Assembly: GCA_965153455.1 (NCBI GenBank)
Contig: OZ234493.1
Coordinates: forward strand, 16,544,213-16,608,212
Direction: 5' to 3'
Source of the DNA: Sphagnum compactum
Lineage: Eukaryota > Bryophyta > Sphagnopsida > Sphagnales
Length of the DNA stretch: 64,000 nt
Made by a program: the position numbers and the translations under genes. The notes under the pieces are model-generated. The model saw only the letters and a list, made by a program, of their open reading frames with translations, was not told where the DNA came from and did no database searches. This document shows, piece after piece, positions 11,912-25,110 of this stretch (the stretch's first letter is position 1; each line of letters opens with the position of its first letter).

Positions 11912-14770
11912 GCCTATGGCTGTCTTTTATTGACTACGTCCGTCTCTCTCTCAAGTAGAGTAATACTGCTCCTGCAGCACTAACCTAAACGTTGTCAGCT
12001 TGGGTCACTAGAGAGAGTCGACACAGACAGAGCGGATGATGATATTACACTCTTCCTCTGCAATATTACCTAGTCACTACCTATTAAGAAGAGGTGAGGA
12101 CTTCGAAAATTTCACATAGCCTGTTGTTTCCAGCAACTACAAACACAGTGAATGATTGCTAGTCACAGTATGAGACTTGGAAAAAAGAACAGTACTAATT
12201 TGGAACAGTTGGACTATTTACAGGATCTTAACAGACTGTTGTTCTCTAACGTTGTAAACCAAGCTGCCCAGAAAACTGAATACTACTTAGCCTACTACAT
12301 TAGGGGGGGGGGGGGGGGGGGGATAAACAAGCCAGCAGCAGCTGCAAAATCACTGGCGTACATAAGTCTTCTTCAGCACCTGGACACTTTCTGTAACTGA
12401 TGTCCACAGACATGTATCTGATGGATTTAATGATACAAATGAGATCGGAGGGGATTTTCACAAGAGCCCTGTGAATTATATGGTCTTGGACTTCTTGTGC
12501 AACTCTAGCTCACCTTTTTTTTTTCCCCAAAATAAATATTGCTGTTAGTGAGAACCGGCATGTAGGTTGCAATAGCCTGTCATTGTGCCCTTTATTAGTA
12601 CCCAACATATTTATTTAAAAACAATTCCCCAATAACAGGGCAACACTAGCCTCAATGCCTTGATTGTTTTTATAAAACAAATTGTGGACTCTGAGAAACT
12701 TTTTCAAATTCCCATCTTGCTATTAAGTAGTTTCAATGATATTCCATCAGCCAACAAGGGCACAGTGACTTGAGAGCCTTTGGGTGAACCCAAGCCAGTC
12801 CATTTAAATTAATTCTAAACATTACAAATATCCCATGCTAAGACTAAATCAGGGTGTCTGAGTTCAGATTTAACATTTTTTGGGGTTACGATGGCCACTA
12901 AGAGGCCTCACTCAAAAAGGTCAAGGTACCAACATGGGTGCTGGTTCACCCTGGCCAACTTGCGGCACCTACACTGATGACTGGTTGGTCACCTTCAGCT
13001 TTCCTTTGAAAGTGTTTTAAATGATGCCACGTGGCACTTTGCAAATTTAGATTGCGTTTTGAACCCTCAGGCCTACCTCCACTAAATATTTGGATCCACT
13101 TTCAAAAGGATTTGATTTGTATATTCATTATACGATTAAATTCAACATGTATATTTAATGTTACATTTGTCCATTTAATTAATTTACCTTTTGTAAATGT
13201 GGAAAGGTATTCCAATAGGTCCATAAACTCAAAGTTTCACAATTCTTTATAATATATGTTGTCATCCAACTTGACAACTTGTGTGTTTGTATAGATGAGA
13301 AATTAGATGTTTATTAAATGAAAAAATTATCTTTATAATCATTCGTATAAGCTAGGTGTTATGGATTTATTTACATAAATGTACATACATAAATCGAATC
13401 CTTTCAAAAATTGATCTTTGTTGATCTTTCCAAAATTGGCTTGGTTATGAATATTAGCTCTTGTTTCATAATGTTTTACGCTTTTTTTTTTACACATAAG
13501 TATGCGGTAGAACATTGAACTTTTTTCCCAAATGGTTTTGGGCATATATAATTATGATAGACAACAATATTTTAAATGGGTCCAAGGTCAGTTGAACCCA
13601 ACCACTAGTAAATTACTTGGTAGACATCAATATCAAATTCTTGGGTTATTGGGCGCATGATGTAATAATGGGTAACATTAAGCATGTCCTAAAGGTGATT
13701 TCAACCCACAACCATTTGCATAGTGACCATGAATTCCTCCAACCGTTTAAATGATTGAATAGCTATTTTAAATTAAGCATTTAATTTATGGAAATTTGTT
13801 TAATGAAAAATTTGAAATATGGACATGAAATATGGCATTAGACCATAAAGTTTTGGAAAAATCTATGGTCCACATAATGGTAGTTATGTACAAACTTTAA
13901 ACAAACATAAAACAATGGCTTGTAATTCATGACACCTTGCCATGTGGTTGTAGGTCGAACTCAAGTCATGTTAAATTACCCATACCCAATTGTATTAAAG
14001 TCATCCAAGATACACAATTCATCCAAATTTGTGGAAATAAGCTTAAAGTCTTTTAGTGCTTGTGGGGTTTTGGGTGAAAAGATGTCCATTCCTTTGGTTA
14101 CAAAAATTTGAATTTTCTAAATAGTTTGGGTTCCTTTGACATAAAACTACCCCTTGCAAATATATGATAAGTTTAAAATATATATTTAATAAATATTCTT
14201 TCTATAAAAAAATCCCAATGCAATACATATTTAGTTTTGTTCATGATTTGATAACATATCACCTTTACAAATGTAAGGTTGTTGCAATATGCAATTTGAT
14301 GTTGACAATAATACATCTGTTTATGACATTTGGAACAATGATTTGTTATAACAAGTCCAACTCTGCTAACATCATATACAAATTTTGGCCCATCAAATTA
14401 CATTAAACTATTACAATTCTTTAGTTAAAAAGTAGCAATAATAATAAGTTATATGTCCTATTGATGCAATTGAGGCACCTTTCATGTAATTAAAGACTAT
14501 GTTTAGGAAAAATGAATGATTTAAAGTTTAAGGCAATCAAGAATAACCTTTATTTTATAGGCAAAAATTTGCCTGCAAGTCGAGGAAAAAAAATGAAAAT
14601 TATGAATTGATTTGGGAGCATTTCAATTGCTATAAGTGGAAAAAAAAAACAATTCCTAAGCTTTTATATTTTATATTAAGTGTGGTGCCATAAATATAAA
14701 AGGTTGATTAAAAAAATATTCATTTCATATTTGGTTTATGGTTATATTTAACAAAATCCTCATGGGGGGG
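11912..14770. other. 3' flank of the kinase gene, then intergenic DNA
   Basis: The first few hundred bases after the stop at 11911 are less AT-rich and may be the 3' untranslated region; no polyadenylation signal can be assigned with confidence. A run of 20 G is at 12303-12322. From about 13 kb the sequence is AT-rich with no frame resembling a protein. Confidence 0.5.
12303..12322 (+). repeat. Poly-G run (20 G)
   Basis: Twenty uninterrupted G residues lie in AT-rich DNA. Such runs can fold as G-quadruplexes and are prone to length error in sequencing. A longer run (22 G) is at 30738-30759 and a run of 10 at 14764-14773. Confidence 0.9.
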
Positions 14771-15362
14771 GGGTCCAAGCATGGTAATTAGACCAAAAAA
14801 TACGTATGCCTAAAATACCATTTCAAAATATGATAATTTTCAAAAACACACAAAAATAAATTGGAAAGTTTTTCATCTTTCATTTTGAAAACATCTATGC
14901 CTCCATTGGGTTTATGGTAAGTGAATATAAAATCTGAAAAAAATTAATATAATAAAAGTAAATAACAAGTAGGTTTGAAATTGATTGTTAAATATTTTTT
15001 TCAAACCTATTTTTACCTTACAAGCTAGATATATTTTTATTAGAATGTGAAAAAGATGAAAAGCCACAAGTACATTTTAAGGCCCCATTAATTCAAAAAA
15101 AATTTAAAATGTGATATTTCATCTACTTCCAACCTATTTTAAAGTTATAAAATAAATTGTGAGTTTTGCTTGAGTTCCCATGAATCTACTTAAACCTATT
15201 CTAAACATGTAATCCTTATTTAAAGTTTTTGAAGAAAATTTTCATATTAATCCTTGAACTATATAATATTTTTAAATTCAATATATCAAAGCATACTTGA
15301 TGATTACTTTTAATTTATGTCACAAGGAACATTTGAGGTCTAATTTCTCATGCTTGGACCTA
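14771..15362. mobile_element. MITE-like element, copy 1
   Basis: The left terminus GGGTCCAAGCATGGTAATTA is mirrored at the right end by CTCATGCTTGGACC, giving terminal inverted repeats of about 24 bp around a ~590-bp AT-rich interior without a reading frame. Two diverged copies in the same orientation lie at 61173-61750 and 62074-62690. They share interior words such as TCAATATATCAAAGC (copy 2) and AAGTA.. ACAAGTA. This size and structure fit a non-autonomous DNA transposon. The target-site duplication is unclear because the left end abuts a G run. Confidence 0.65.
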
Positions 15363-17270
15363 GGGCTGATTTCCATTTTCTAAATCTTCCTATGGATGAT
15401 CGCCACTTATGCTACATAAAAATTTCCTTAAAAAAACACTGATAAAAAGGGGAGAAAGTTGATACCTTCAATAATTAAAAATCACAATTTTGTTCAATTG
15501 TGACATGAGATTTCGGTTCATTCTTGACATTGAAATTGATTGAAATGATGTGTACACAATAAACTAATATAAATTTAGCACATGTTATGTATTATCTAAA
15601 TTTAATGATGGTAAATAGATATTCATATCATCATTTCCAATAATTGGATCTCACCAACTAGATGTTCAATGTAGGGAGGATTTTAAATGATTATTAAAAA
15701 AAGTTAAATTTTTTTTAGAATTGAAATTTCTATATATATTTGTACATTAAAAATACAAATTAGGGATTTGGGAGGGAAGTTAACCTCCTTTAAATGTAGT
15801 GATAATACATATGACTAACTTCAACACCCACAAATGTTGCCCATTTTTAAAGAGCATATACAAACATATAGAGACACACACATTAGGCATCAAATACATG
15901 CCTTCATATATATGTTGCCACCATTGTTTTATAAGTATGTTTGTGACATAAGATGACATATTAGAATTTAGAAGTTCATTTGTTAATGGCCATGTACTTC
16001 TCCATAAGCACATTTTCACCCTATCCCAATAAAGTGCACATTCCTTTCAAGTTTACCCTTGTGCAAGTTACCTACCTATGTTGATCACCTATAACATAGT
16101 ATGGTCATTGCTTAATTTTCCCCTTTAACTACACATCTATGTATTCCCCCTTTCCATGGGCCTCCTATTACTGATTGTGTCCTATTAAATATTGCTTGAT
16201 CCCAACATTGTTGGGTGCGTCCTTTGGCCCATGCGGGTCATTGAAGTGAACACGGTTGTGCTTTATGCTTGAAGGGGGTCTATGCATTATTTTTTTCCTA
16301 TATTATTCAATTTTTTCCTCAAATAATTAATCTAAATTTAAAAATCTTATTTCTTACAATTAATACCTTGAAATCACATCCAATCATGTCATTGAAGAAA
16401 ATTTAAAAAGGTGGGATTTAACATTCTTTCATCAATTGTTATTTTTTTGGATATAATGGATGAATCACACATGGTTCCATCTATTTTCTAACCCACGCTC
16501 CTCTCTCTCTAAAATTATTTCACATAATTTTGTAAATCACTTGTGGTTTAGACCACCTATTTTTTAGGGTATAATATCTTATTTTCTAAATGTTACTCCA
16601 AGGCATACATTGAACCCTAGTCATATGTTGTCAATTGACATATTGACCTCCCTTAAAATCTTAAGTCCCATCAAAGTGGTCATCTTGAATTTGCATTATT
16701 AGTATTCTTTCATGCGCCTACTTATGAGCTTGTATTTTCATGTTTATATACACATTGCTTGGTTTAACTAGCTTTTAAAAATTGGTGTCTATTCAAAGTT
16801 TGGGGCTTAAGGTGAATTGCATAGGGGTTAACCATGGCAATGGATATGAATTATTTTTAAACTTGTCTTTTCATGCATTTTAATGACATCCCAAAAAATG
16901 TGATTGTTATTTGGGCGATCAAAGTTGTTGGGGCAATGTGGGGAAAAATGAAATGATCATAAGGTTGATCAATTATGATCTCAACACTCTAACCCCAATG
17001 TCATAAGCCATGATTTGGCTATGTGACTAATTGGTTGTGAGTTGCAACCAACCATTATTGTTTTGGTACAAGGTCATTACAATTTTCATACATGGAAACA
17101 TCATGCATCTTTAAATGAAATTGCTTGTTATTTATAAGTGTTTGTTGCACAAATTAATGGTCAATATTATTCATAGTTGTTATGTTCATTATGTTGTTCA
17201 TTTATGAGTGTAATTTGAACCTTATTTGATTGTTTAATAATTTCAAATTGTTGATGTGGAAATTGAAGTA
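15363..17270. other. AT-rich intergenic DNA
   Basis: No supported gene. The minus-strand frame at 15780-16019 has no recognisable motif. Only poly-A/T tracts and short direct words are seen. Confidence 0.5.
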
Positions 17271-17975
17271 ACCTTTAATTTTATTTACACAATGCATATA
17301 ATGGGTTAGTGATTTTTTAAACATTTTTTTCAATTGTCAACATGGTACATGAATTGAACCATCAACTTTTAACATCCTAAACCATTGTTTAAGAGTTACT
17401 TTTTCACTTACCATAATTTCTTAAAACATATAACAATTTTAAACTCCACATTTATATTGGAATGAATTGGTGATTTTTTTTCATGTCTTTCAATTATCAA
17501 AATGTGTACATGAGTTGAATTATTCACTTTTAATTTGTTGAAATCATTATTCATAAATTGCATATTATAGTTATTATAATGTCCTAAAACGCATGCAACT
17601 CAATATTTTGCAATTATACTTGAATGGTTAAATCATTTTTCCCACTTTTTTTGAATTATAAACATATTTACATGAGTTGAATCATCCATTTTGAACTTAT
17701 TGAAATCATTATTCAAACATTGCATGTTACACTTATTAGTATATATTGAAACACACACAACAATTTAATGCTTCACATTTATACTTGATTAAGTTAGTGA
17801 TTTTTTTTGCATATTTTGAATTATTAACATTTGCACATGAGTTGAATCATTCACTTCGAATGTTGTTAAATCCATTATTCATGATTTGTATTTTGCACTC
17901 ATCACAATTTTTTGAAATGGATGGATAAAAACTTGGTAAGTCTCACATTTATATTTGAGTGGGTTAGTGATTAAG
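17270..17975. repeat. 162-bp tandem repeat, about 4.4 copies
   Basis: The word CATGAGTTGAATCATTCACT or a close variant starts at 17348, 17509, 17671 and 17836, a spacing of 161, 162 and 165 bp. A second marker, GGGTTAGTGATTTTTT, precedes it in most units and appears once more at about 17955. Units are diverged and contain no conserved reading frame, so this is satellite-like rather than coding. Confidence 0.8.
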
Positions 17976-19825
17976 TCAAAATGTTCATGCATGCAAAGTT
18001 TAGGATGCATGTAAACTTTATTTTATTTTTTCATATATTAAATTTTTGTACATTTATGTAATTTAGAATGTATTTTTTCCCTTATTTTCTTAGGCATCAT
18101 GAACAAGTTTATTATTATGAATTTCCATGATGTCACACGAAAAAAAATCCCAAAAATTATCCTTAATTTTTTTCCCATTTTTTAATCTTGGTGTATGAAA
18201 AAAAATCCATGTTAAAAGCAATGATTATTTTCAAAATTTTAATAATAATAATAATTTAATAATATAAATATATTATATATATTATTATTTTAAACACAAT
18301 TTATCAAAAATTTAAAGCTAGTTTTGTTACAGGTTTATGTTTAAATATTTAGAAATGAATTTTAAAAATTCATTTAAAAACATTAATGAATTATAAATGA
18401 TGATCATAATAATGACATCAATGATTTTTTTAAGTTTTTTACTTTTTCAATTATGTAATCTTCTTCAAGATCATCCAAAAAATAATTTAGCCATGTTTTG
18501 GCTATAAGCCATATATGGGAGTAAATGTTTTTCAAATATTTATATATTTTTGTTGCAAGTCCTAAAACCCATTGTAGAATGATATCATTTTTAAAATATT
18601 AAAATATTAATTATTCAAAAAATAATTTAATTTTTTTGTTGATGTTAATGACCTTTCTTATGTTTGAAAAATGGTGGAAATTCATCACACAAAAAAAACA
18701 CTCAATTACATCATTAATATTTATTTTAAATTTTCAAAAAACTTGGATAGGTTTATAATGATCTCAAAGATTGAACTTCAAAATTTTCAAATAAATTTGA
18801 TGTTGTAATTGTTTACTTGTTCAATGTTGGAATGATTAGAATCACCTTTATACTTTTAACCATTAGGAGTAACCTTTTTTCTTTGAAATTTTTTATCTCA
18901 ATTTTTTTGGCAATGTTTTTGTTGTTTACATTTTTCCTTGAATTTGAAACCAAAAAACATTGTTGGTTGGGGCAAGGGGGGGTAAATCCAACTATTTAAA
19001 CTCAAAATTTCACCAAATTACTTTTACAAAGGAAAAAATGTAATATTTTTTTTGACATCATTAAAATATATGTTGCAATTTTTTTTCAGAATTGTGTAAT
19101 TAATCATTTGTATTAGTGTATGATTCATCTTGCTAAACAAATATGGTATTGATAATGAAATGGCTATATTGATAATTTAATTAATATTTATTTTTGTGGC
19201 CAATTTTTGCCAATTTAAGGGGGCAACAACATCAAGAAAGGATTTATTTGAAAGGATGTTTTTATGCCAAATTTCAAATATATATTGTCAATTTTTTTAC
19301 AATAGAACATAATAAATAACCATAATATTGAAGGATTCAAACAAGTTTCCAACTACACTACTTGCCTATAACTAAATGTGGTAAATTATTTATGGATGAT
19401 TGCCATTTTAACAACATCACAAAAATAAAAGAAATAAATTGTACATAATCATATTGAGGAAAATAAAACTTACAATTCTACAAAAAAATGAACATATTTT
19501 ATGTAATGAAAATAGAATTGAAAAATACTTAATGGATGCATTTTTGAAGTGACATTGAATTCAGAAAGATTCTATATCAATTTAAACAAAAAGAGATTTA
19601 TACATTTATTATAGACATATAATTTCAGGTTATTTTTTAACCCTTTAAATTTAAGTTTTGTAAATTATAATATTTTATTGAATACATTATTGAATAAGCT
19701 TCAAAATCATATTTTCATTTGTAACACTTGAATAAATTTTGAAAAAAAAAAGTATGTTAAAGTTTGAACTTCCTAAACAATTTCATGCCAAACACAATAA
19801 AGTTAAACTTTCTCTTCTTTGTTAC
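17976..19825. other. AT-rich intergenic DNA
   Basis: Very AT-rich, with (AAT)n-like stretches near 18240-18290. No gene or transposon end was recognised. Confidence 0.5.
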
Positions 19826-19828
19826 TAA

Positions 19829-19905
19829 AGTCTTGAAGTTTGGTGGTTAAGACCTTGGTGTACTTCCATGAAGTCATGGGTTCAATCCTTGATGGATGCA
19901 TGCAT
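19829..19905 (+). mobile_element. tRNA-like SINE relic
   Basis: The stretch holds an A-box-like word (GGTGGTTAAGACC, about 19848) and, about 40 bp on, a B-box-like word (GGGTTCAATCC, about 19878). This is the internal RNA polymerase III promoter layout of tRNA-derived SINEs. It does not fold as a complete tRNA as far as can be judged by eye. The downstream body and any poly-A or poly-T tail are not delimited. Confidence 0.4.
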
Positions 19906-22900
19906 AAACATATATTGTACAAATGTAGTCTATAAGCATCTGTAAATCATGGTGAATGGTGTCAAAATTTGTTTTTGACAATTTTTTTTGAAAAAAAGTT
20001 AAAATTTTTCATAACATGTAATTTTGTCACACCATGCCATCCGTGATTCCATGATCTAAAAATAAAATTTTAAAAAATTGTATGATGACATGGCATGTTA
20101 TTCCACGTCATATTAACCTGGGACCTCATATATCCATGTCATAATTTTAAAATTAAAATTATTTAATGCAACATGTGATTATCTCGAAAATGACTAAAAA
20201 ACATTTCATGAAAAATGTCCTAATTAATTTTTTTTACCAAAACCATACAAGTTGCATGTTAGTTAATTTTATCGTATTTCATTAAAAACCTAGTGAATTA
20301 CAATAGTGGAAAAAAACAAGATTTCTTCTTGTGTTATGACAATGTGGACAAGGGCCGTCCATAACCTAATTTGGCCTAAGTATCCACACCCGTTAGCATT
20401 GACATTTTTGGGCACATATGTAGTTTAGCTACAAATGAGTGCCCCTTCACCCCTAGCAAACATCTAATGAATTTGCAATCCATAATTACTATGTTGCTTC
20501 ATCTACATGAACATTTCCAATTGTCATTATTTCATATGTAGATGTTAGAAGCCAAATCAAAGATCATGGTGACCTGAAAATTGAGGTTTATTTTGAATCC
20601 ATCTAAACACGTCTCTCTTCAAGTGTAATCTTATTTGTCATTCATGTATTTTGATAATGTTGAACGAAGAAATTAATTTTCATAAATTAATAAATAATTG
20701 CAATTTAGCATGTGATTACAACAAGCTAGGGATCTTACTAACTTGTGATTGTGGGGTGATTGTGCACTCTTAACAATGGATTCTCAAATTAGGGAATGAA
20801 ATGACAATTTTTAGTCAAAATAAAATCTTGCAAATGTGCATCCAGAACACATTATCATGTCCAAAGCAATGGTATATTTAATAATCTTTCTATGGAAAGG
20901 CAATGGATTTCCCTTTGGACAAATATTTTGCAACAACACTGGAAGACATGAAGTCATTAGCCCAAGTGGTTGAATGTTCAACTTGGAAATAATTTAGGTT
21001 CACTTCACCATAAATGTCAAATTTGATAGTTCCAATGACATTCCAAATAACTAATATATTGATAGATTGTTAATCAAGGTCATTGGTGAATTCACCACCA
21101 AAAACCATGTGGGGTCATGTGGTGTGATTGAAAAGTGATTATTTGAAAATTTGATCATAATGACTGAAAAAGTGATCACATTTTGTCTTTCTTTATAATA
21201 ATAATACCTATAAAGGTGCCCATGTTGCAAAAATTGACAAATTGGTCATATGAAATTAAATCCCAACTCTAATGAACACCATAACAATTGGGGTGGGTCA
21301 TATGATATTGTACATGTTGTTTTGGATTCTTATCTTGTGCACTATGCAAACCCTTGAATGCATTTGCACTCAACTTGCAACATGTCCAGTCATATCACTT
21401 TTTCGATGCATGCATGTGAAGGATATTTATGATGAAGGGAGCGAATGTGGTTAGTGCAACATGATATCAATGAGCTCATAATCATGATATATAAATATTA
21501 TTCTCTTGAACATGAATTCTAAAAACATGTTCATCAAATGAAAATTCAATAATAAAGTAGAGTTTGGGGAACACTACTATGAAATGCATATGATAATAGA
21601 TTTCTTGATGAAATTAATGCAATCAAGTTCTATGTCAACTTTCAAGACAAAAAGATTTCACACAATTTTTATGTTTATATCAATTGGGTGTAAGAAAGTT
21701 ACAAATATAGTTAGGTTGTTCATTACTTGGTAATGTTTAAGGCAAATGTTATCAACAAAGATGAAATGGTGTCCATAAGTTAGAAAGTTAATTTGAAAAA
21801 TGGAGCATGTTTAAATTTTTTGCAACTTGGTCTTATTTCGCTTGTTCACAAGGTTTGGTTTGGTTATGTTGTTCTTCATAATGTTCATTCGAAGGGTGAA
21901 AGCATAATCAAATATACATTTCATGATCAAGAAAAATGTAAAGTAGCCATAAATTAAGCCTTAACATATTAGATCTTGAAATATTATTTATTTTAGTGAT
22001 CAATATGAACATATTTAAAAAATTTATGTTGATGATATTGAATAATCACATGTTTTCAATACTTTTAAGTAGATTTTTTAAAAATGCAAGTAGATTTTTT
22101 TTAATAAAAATTAGGTTGTTTGAATAAACAAAATAATTTTTAAATAGATGAAAAATTGGATTTTTTTACTTTCTTGGTTAATGGCGATCTAAAATTTATT
22201 TATGAACTTTGAACTTCTAACTTAAAAGTAATAATATATCAATCTTTTAATGTAAAAGTATTTTTGAACATAATTCCACTACTTAATTTCAAAAATACTT
22301 TGACCTATTTTTAGTACACTAAAGTTTTTCAAACTTTGTATATAACATACTATAAACTCAACATTTAGCACCATGATAGTTTAACAATCATTCAAAAGGT
22401 TTTGACTCTACTTTCTTGCATTTATGTGTAAAAATATGACTGCAACTACTCAAAGTCCCTTTTCATGTTTATTTGATTGTGTTTTCACCCTAAGGTAGTA
22501 TAGTCATGGCTTCCTTTACACCCTGCCAAGTGAAAAAGGGTTATTCAACTAAGTTAACCTTGTATGGCATTTATATCTATGGCATTCTTCCTCTTCCTAA
22601 TTGTAGATTGCATTTTGAAAAGTATTATTAGTCATATTCAAACTTTGATGGTAAAATGAGATGTAGTTCATAACAAATGGATGATGAAATCTAAAGACCA
22701 AATCATCTTGAACTTCCATGTATAAATCCAAGAAAGATTTTTGATCTTTGTAGGAAAATGGCCAACCTTAGCAAAGGGCCCATGAACCTGATGTTAAAAA
22801 AATAAACATCAATCAAAAGGCCGATAGGATTTTTTTTCTAAAGGCAAATGAAGTGAAAAATTGTGTATTGAAAGTTATCCATGGATCGCACTAGATCTTA

Positions 22901-24740
22901 AGAAGCAGAGGGAGGCTGCAAATAGCCTCTTTTGTAAGAACATGGGAAAAAAACATGTGGCAAAAAAATGGGGTTAAATGTGTGGAATATTGCTCTTGAA
23001 GCCAAATACATAATTAGTTTGGAACATGGAAAAGAAGATATGTCCATTACCTGTAAATCACACTCTTCAAAACTTCTTCACCACTAGTCTGTTGTTGCCA
23101 AGTTTTGTTTTCCAAGATTCCACCTTTGAACTTGAATTCACGAAAAAACAAAGACTCCCATGATTCAAGCTTCCAATGACTTATGAAGTTTTCAAGACTT
23201 TGAACCTTGACACTCTCAAGGATAGACATACCAAGGTTTGTGTTATAATAAAAGCTTCTTGGCCTCCACTTCCAATTACAATGATAACACAAATGCAAAG
23301 CCATCAACGCGAACGCCCAATGAAAAACCCTAAAAAGAATTTCAATGTATAATTGAAATAACTAATAGGGTACTTGAAACCAAAACATTGCCTTGTGAAG
23401 CCATTTCTCAAAAATGGCATTTGACAACCCAACCTTAAGAAATTTTTGAACTTCCCTATGAACCAGTGATTGGTTCCACTGCTTTAACCAATAAGCCTTT
23501 TTTTTTGTTGCTCACTTGTGAAGACACAAACAATTGTAACTTCTCAATCATCATTTATGGATCAAGATTCATGTTATAATGAACTTGTACTTGTTGGAGA
23601 AATTCAACGCCAAATGCAAGGTCACAAACGGGCAACCTTTTAGGGAATGTGTCATGTGTTCTTTTCGAACATTCTCCATTACCTTATTACTTAGCGAAGC
23701 CAACATTTTTGAATCCCAAAAAATGATATCTAAAACATCTACATAATACAAATAATGTGTGGTGTCGATAGTAAACACAAGTTCCTCTATAAGAAATATT
23801 ATTAATCAAAATGAACATTTGAAATTTGATCCACGAAGAGATCAAAACAAGTTAAAATTTTACAAAATTGTCTTGATTAATTTTTTAGAATACTTAATAA
23901 TAGTTACAAAAACATACGATCCCCCCTTCCCTCTTCCCCAAAGTAATTTGAAGATGCCAAAAACACAATACATTAATGAAAATTTTAACTTTTATTCGAA
24001 ACAAATAATAGTGAATGAGACTTCAAGATTTTGCCAATCCTAATCAAAATTTCATTGTTGTGCCATTCTAAGTGTTAAAAGTTAGAGTTACTCATATATG
24101 TGTTCCCATGTGAAGTGTTGTTGTTACTACTTTGAATTTCACTTGCTATTTCATTTTTATTCAAAACCTAGTCATTGATCAAAACATTGGTTTATAAAAT
24201 CAAATTACAATAAGAATACAACAATATCAACTTTGGAATTTTTTTGATATATATTTGATTTTAATGTTTTTGTTCATTGTTACATAAGGTTACATACATT
24301 ACAGATATTGTCAAACACTATTTGCTTGAAAAATTCCTAGGTTTTTGGGGTGCACAACCTAATAAAAAATTGCATTTCATAAGTACTTACTTTTAATATA
24401 ACCACCACACTCACTTGGATAAGTTTTTTTTTTCCACAACCTCAATTTGATGTTATGGTATTGTTTTCAAAGCTATTTAATATTCATAAATAAAACCCCA
24501 TGGACCATTTTCACATACAACTTTGGAACATAAAAAAATATAATTTCACACATTCAAATGTAAAGCCATGTACCCCAAAGTTTTTGTAAACAGGTTTGCA
24601 TTTTTAGGATTTGAACATGAATTCTTTCAAGACCTTTTCACATTTTCATCAATTTTGATGACCACTTTTTGGTATTAACATTGTCAAATATTGATTGTAA
24701 TATTTGGATCATTTGTCAAAATATAGCAAATCATATGGAG
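19906..24740. other. AT-rich intergenic DNA
   Basis: No supported gene. Small frames (21272-21454 plus; 23047-23307 minus; 23759-24043 plus) have no motif. Weak tRNA-like words occur near 20955-21010 and on the minus strand near 23460-23500 but lack a clear B box. Confidence 0.5.
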
Positions 24741-25110
24741 GCGAACATCAACATGTTAACACCTTTCTTCTTCACATGAATTTTGAACAAAAGCTTTTAG
24801 CCCATTCCTCCCATTTGGTATATAGTTCTTTTTCAAAGCCAAACAATAATAGAAAACCCCCTTTTACAGCTTGAGTTCAACTACAATTATAATTCATGAA
24901 AATGACCCTTCCAACTACAATTGTTTTTACAACTATTGACAAGTTGAAGATGAATTGCAATTGAAAATGATGGCCATGTTGTCGACACCACAACAATAGT
25001 CACTTTCAACCATTTTAATTGGAAATGACATCCACAAATATAGTTGAAAGTTGTTTTCAAATGTAACCTCCCATTGGGTGAACTTCATCCATTGACAAAT
25101 CATGACATCA
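24740..25110. repeat. Dispersed repeat fragment related to 48990-49320
   Basis: The fragment shares ordered words with 48990-49320: CAACTACAAT, GAAAATGA, AATTGGAAATG, AATGTAAC, then a CTTCATCCATTGA word followed by CATGA..TCATCAA. The order and spacing are roughly kept, so both are probably parts of one CACTA-like family. No coding frame. Confidence 0.5.

Noticed and set aside
20950-21010. tRNA-like sequence with an AAGTGGTTGAATG word
   Set aside because: The expected B box is poor and no cloverleaf is apparent.
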